From positions 1 to 17,616 of the forward strand of contig CALSCO010001905.1 in the NCBI GenBank assembly GCA_943704415.1: a stretch of DNA of 17,616 nucleotides. Reading direction: 5' to 3'. Below the pieces are notes generated by a model. The model searched no databases and was not told where the DNA came from. It saw only the letters and a program-made list of their open reading frames with translations. Shown one piece after another: positions 14,964 to 17,616 of the stretch. Position 1 is the first letter of the stretch; the number at the start of each line of letters is the position of its first letter. Source of the stretch: Parvularia atlantis (taxonomy: Eukaryota > Opisthokonta > Rotosphaerida). The translations under genes and the position numbers were made by a program.

Positions 14964-17616
14964 TCACCGCAACAGCGCCTGCACAACCGCCTTTACGTTC
15001 ATCTTCTTGAGGTCGGTGTAGGTCTGGCCCGTGCCCACAAACAGGATCGGCTGGCCGGTGATGTACGTCATCGACAGCGCCGCCCCGACCTTGTCGTCGA
15101 TCGTGTCAAACTTGGTAAGGACGATGCCGTCGATCTGGCGCGGCTCGGCCACGTTTGAGTAGTCCTTCAGTGCCGCGTTGAACTTGACCTGCGCGTGTGG
15201 GGCACGGCGCGCGCGGTCACGCGCACATCTTGGCGCACGCGCGTGGCGCACCAGCTGGTCCACGCCGTCGTTGCCCACGAGCGCCTCGCCCACAAACACG
15301 ACCTTGTCCGGGTTATTGACGCGCACGAGCTGCGCGCCGCCGGTCGCGTGAGGGGAGCGCGCGACGGCAGGCTGCGCGCACGCACGCTCGCGAGGGCCTG
15401 CATCAGCGGCGCGTTGTCCTGCATCCGCCCGGCTGTGTCCACGAGCACCACGTCAAACTTCTGCGACCGGGCTGCCGCGCACGCACGTGAGCAGCACAAC
15501 CCGCATCAGCAAGCGTGCACACGAGCGCACCGTAGCTGATCGCGTCGCTCGCGATCAGCGCAGGCTCCTTGCCGTACCCCTTTTCGTACAGCTCGATGTT
15601 TGTCGACGCGGACCCCTGCCCGTCCAGGTCGAGCGCTGCGACCAGCGCGCGCGTGAGCGGCTGCCCGCGCTGTCGCAGTCGCACGCACACTTGAGGTTGC
15701 GCACGTGCACGCGCAGCTGCTCGACCGCACCCGAGCGGAACGTGTCGCAGGCCGCGATGAGCACGCTGCCGCGCGGTGCCTCAGTCATGCGCGCACGCGT
15801 GCGCGAGCTCGGCGTGCGCGCACCGCAGCTTGTTTTGCAGCAGCCAGAAGCAGATCTTGGCCAGGTTGGTCGACTTGCCGACGCCGTTGACGCCGCAAAA
15901 GACGATCTGCGCGCGCGACACGTGAGGCTTTGGCGCGGAGAAAGTGGAAAGGGCGCTCCGCACCGAGAACGGCCGCCGCTCGGCCTTGGCCGCGAGGATG
16001 TCGCGGAGCAGGTCGGTCGACTTCTTGGGCGTGAGGATGCGCTGCAGCGCCGGCTCCATGCTCTCCTTCACCAGCGCGTTGAGCCCTGCGCGGTCGAGCG
16101 CGCTGAGCATGCGAGCACGAGCGTGCGTGCATGCGTGTGCGTGTGACGCCCGCACCCTTGAACGACGACACCTTCTGCCCAATCAGGCTCTCGCGTACGG
16201 ACGCGCACAGGCTGTCGGAGATATCCTTGGCCACGTTCTTGTTGATCAGGTGCTCCTTCATCGCCGTCAGCGCCGGCTCGAGGTCGGCGCGCTCGAGGAC
16301 CTTCTGGCCCACGAGGCCCTTAAAGAAGCCAAAGATGCTCGCGTTGCTGCTACTCGCGCTCGCGCTTGCGCTCGCGGCCGGCGGGCCTGCTGGCCCGGCG
16401 TCCTTGGCCGGGTGCGCATCGTCGTCGCCGTCGTCCTCGGCCGTCGCCTCAAGGTCGCCGACGTCGTACGCGTCGCCGGCACCCGCCCGCGCGCGGATGC
16501 TGGCCAGCGCAGCGTGGTCAATCTGCGCGCGGCAGGTTAGTCGCGGCCCTCGCATGCCACCGTCGACGCACAAACTGCTCCGCGACCGTGCCCGCGGGCG
16601 CGCCCTCGCCGGCGGCGTTGCTAAAGTCGAGCGCGCTCATTGCCTTGCGCGTCAGCGGGCCGTCTTTCTTCGACTCGGCCATTTTCTTGGGCTGCTTGCT
16701 GCAGGGGGGCGCACGCGTGATTGGCATGCAGCGAATGGGCACAAGCGACCAGCACGCACACGACCGGCTCAAGCGCCTCCGGCTCCTTGGTCACCTTGGT
16801 CGCCTTACCGCTGCCGAGTCGCCCCTTCTCCTTGAGCCTGCGCTCGATCTCCTCCTTGGTCAGCTCTGCTCGCCATGAGGGTCAGCTCTCTCAAGGGCAT
16901 CTGCCGGCAGCGCACCGCGCGGGCTGGTCGGCTCCGCCAGCGGATCGGTCTTGGGCGACGTCGGCTCGAACTTGGGCGACGTGGGCGCGGGCGCGGCCGC
17001 GGCCGCGGCCGCCTTGCCTGTCGACGTGTCAGGCCGGGGCTCGCCACGTCAGCACGGCGCAAGTAGCGTCACGCAGCGCCCGCACCGGCATCGGTGCCGC
17101 TCTTGCTGCGTTTGACCTCCTCGAACGTGCGCTGGCGGGCCGGCTGCTGCGCCTGTGCGAGCGCGCCCCGTCAGCGTGTCGATCGGAGCGGCCGCCGGCA
17201 CGCGCGCGCCTTCTGCTGCAGCTCGCCGAGGAGCCGGCCAAACGCCGCGTCAAAGTCAAACTGGCGCAGCTCGGGCGCGTCCTTGACGCTCGCTGCGCGC
17301 CACCGACGCCCACGGTCAGCTGCAGGCCGCGGCCGGGCGTTCGCCCGCGCCGTGCCTGCGAACGTGCTCGAGAAGGCCGCGGCGCACTGCGTGAGCAGCT
17401 CGCCGGTGTACGGCGGCGCGATGCCCTTGTTGTACACGACCTGCGCGGCCGCTCAGCCCGTGCACCGGGCACACGCGCGCGCAAGAGCGGCTGCGCACGA
17501 CGTAGACGAGGTCGAGCGCGTTGTCGAAGGCCCAGCGCAGGCCGTACTTGTCCGTCTCAAACTCTGCTCTTGCCGATCGCTCCTGCACGCGCACGCGCGC
17601 CGGCGTCACGCACGGG
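14964..17616 (-). CDS. SRPRA: Signal recognition particle recept. alpha (SRalpha), 5' partial
   Basis: Exons: 17582..17499, 17440..17356, 17292..17210, 17152..17086, 17017..16916, 16865..16760, 16698..16572, 16522..16156, 16085..15964, 15906..15824, 15765..15689, 15635..15531, 15471..15386, 15329..15252, 15188..14964 (598 aa visible). It is the GTPase docking subunit that, with SRbeta, receives SRP-ribosome complexes at the ER. The visible start is inside the SRX domain ([17 protein letters not shown]). [11 protein letters not shown] and a charged, Lys-rich linker follow. The N domain includes [20 protein letters not shown]. The G domain has G1 [47 protein letters not shown] and GTGQTYTDL. 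All GTPase motifs are intact. The closing GTP-loop order and SRX domain make it SRalpha rather than SRP54 or FtsY. Introns 17355..17293 and 17209..17153 use GC donors; 16571..16523 has a perfect CTAAC branch site. Roughly 30 N-terminal residues lie beyond the window. Confidence 0.95.

Noticed and set aside
14964-17616. Bacterial FtsY instead of a eukaryotic receptor
   Set aside because: An SRX-like N-terminus, the long charged linker and at least 14 introns mark SRalpha.
1-17616. CRISPR arrays, transposons, tRNA or rRNA genes, defence islands
   Set aside because: Read on both strands; no direct-repeat/spacer array, transposase, terminal repeats or RNA-gene signatures were seen.

Overview
The window is a piece of a nuclear genome from a compact, GC-rich, intron-rich unicellular eukaryote. 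About 66 complete spliceosomal introns can be placed in 17.6 kb by joining reading frames across GT/GC...AG boundaries. They are 47-85 nt long, mostly 50-65 nt. Most donors read GTGCG, acceptors read YGCAG or GNCAG, and a CTNAC/CTGA-like branch site usually lies 15-30 nt before the acceptor. The coding content is eukaryotic: CLASP, HSF, PX, ankyrin/SAM, tail-anchored MAO, F-box/LRR and SRP receptor alpha. The HSF recognition helix ends in YGFHKV, which resembles opisthokont-type HSFs more than plant ones. I cannot name the species; an apusomonad- or holomycote-like protist is only a guess.

Layout: (1) 1-1041, minus: PstS-like phosphate-binding protein, 3' end cut by the window. (2) 1712-5219, plus: CLASP-type TOG protein with two Pro-Glu repeat blocks. 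(3) 5260-8295, minus: ankyrin-SAM protein that appears to splice into an unrecognised C-terminal domain. (4) 8312-9786, plus: monoamine-oxidase-like protein lacking its FAD-binding N-terminal third. (5) 9819-10710, minus: F-box plus SDS22-like LRR protein. (6) 10739-12307, plus: PX-domain protein. (7) 12622-14855, plus: heat shock transcription factor. (8) 14964->17616, minus: SRP receptor alpha, 5' end cut by the window.

Packing is extreme. Convergent stop codons are 32-108 bp apart. Two divergent pairs have start codons only 16 and 28 bp apart. About one intron in eight has a GC donor, nearly always after an AAG exon end.

The genes belong to different housekeeping and regulatory pathways: phosphate binding, microtubules, amine oxidation, ubiquitin ligation, endosomal lipids, heat shock and co-translational targeting. 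I see no operon-like functional link and no mobile element, RNA gene, CRISPR array or defence system. The points worth following up are splice-site usage, promoter compactness, the PstS-like gene, the ankyrin-SAM fusion with its frameshift, and the truncated MAO.
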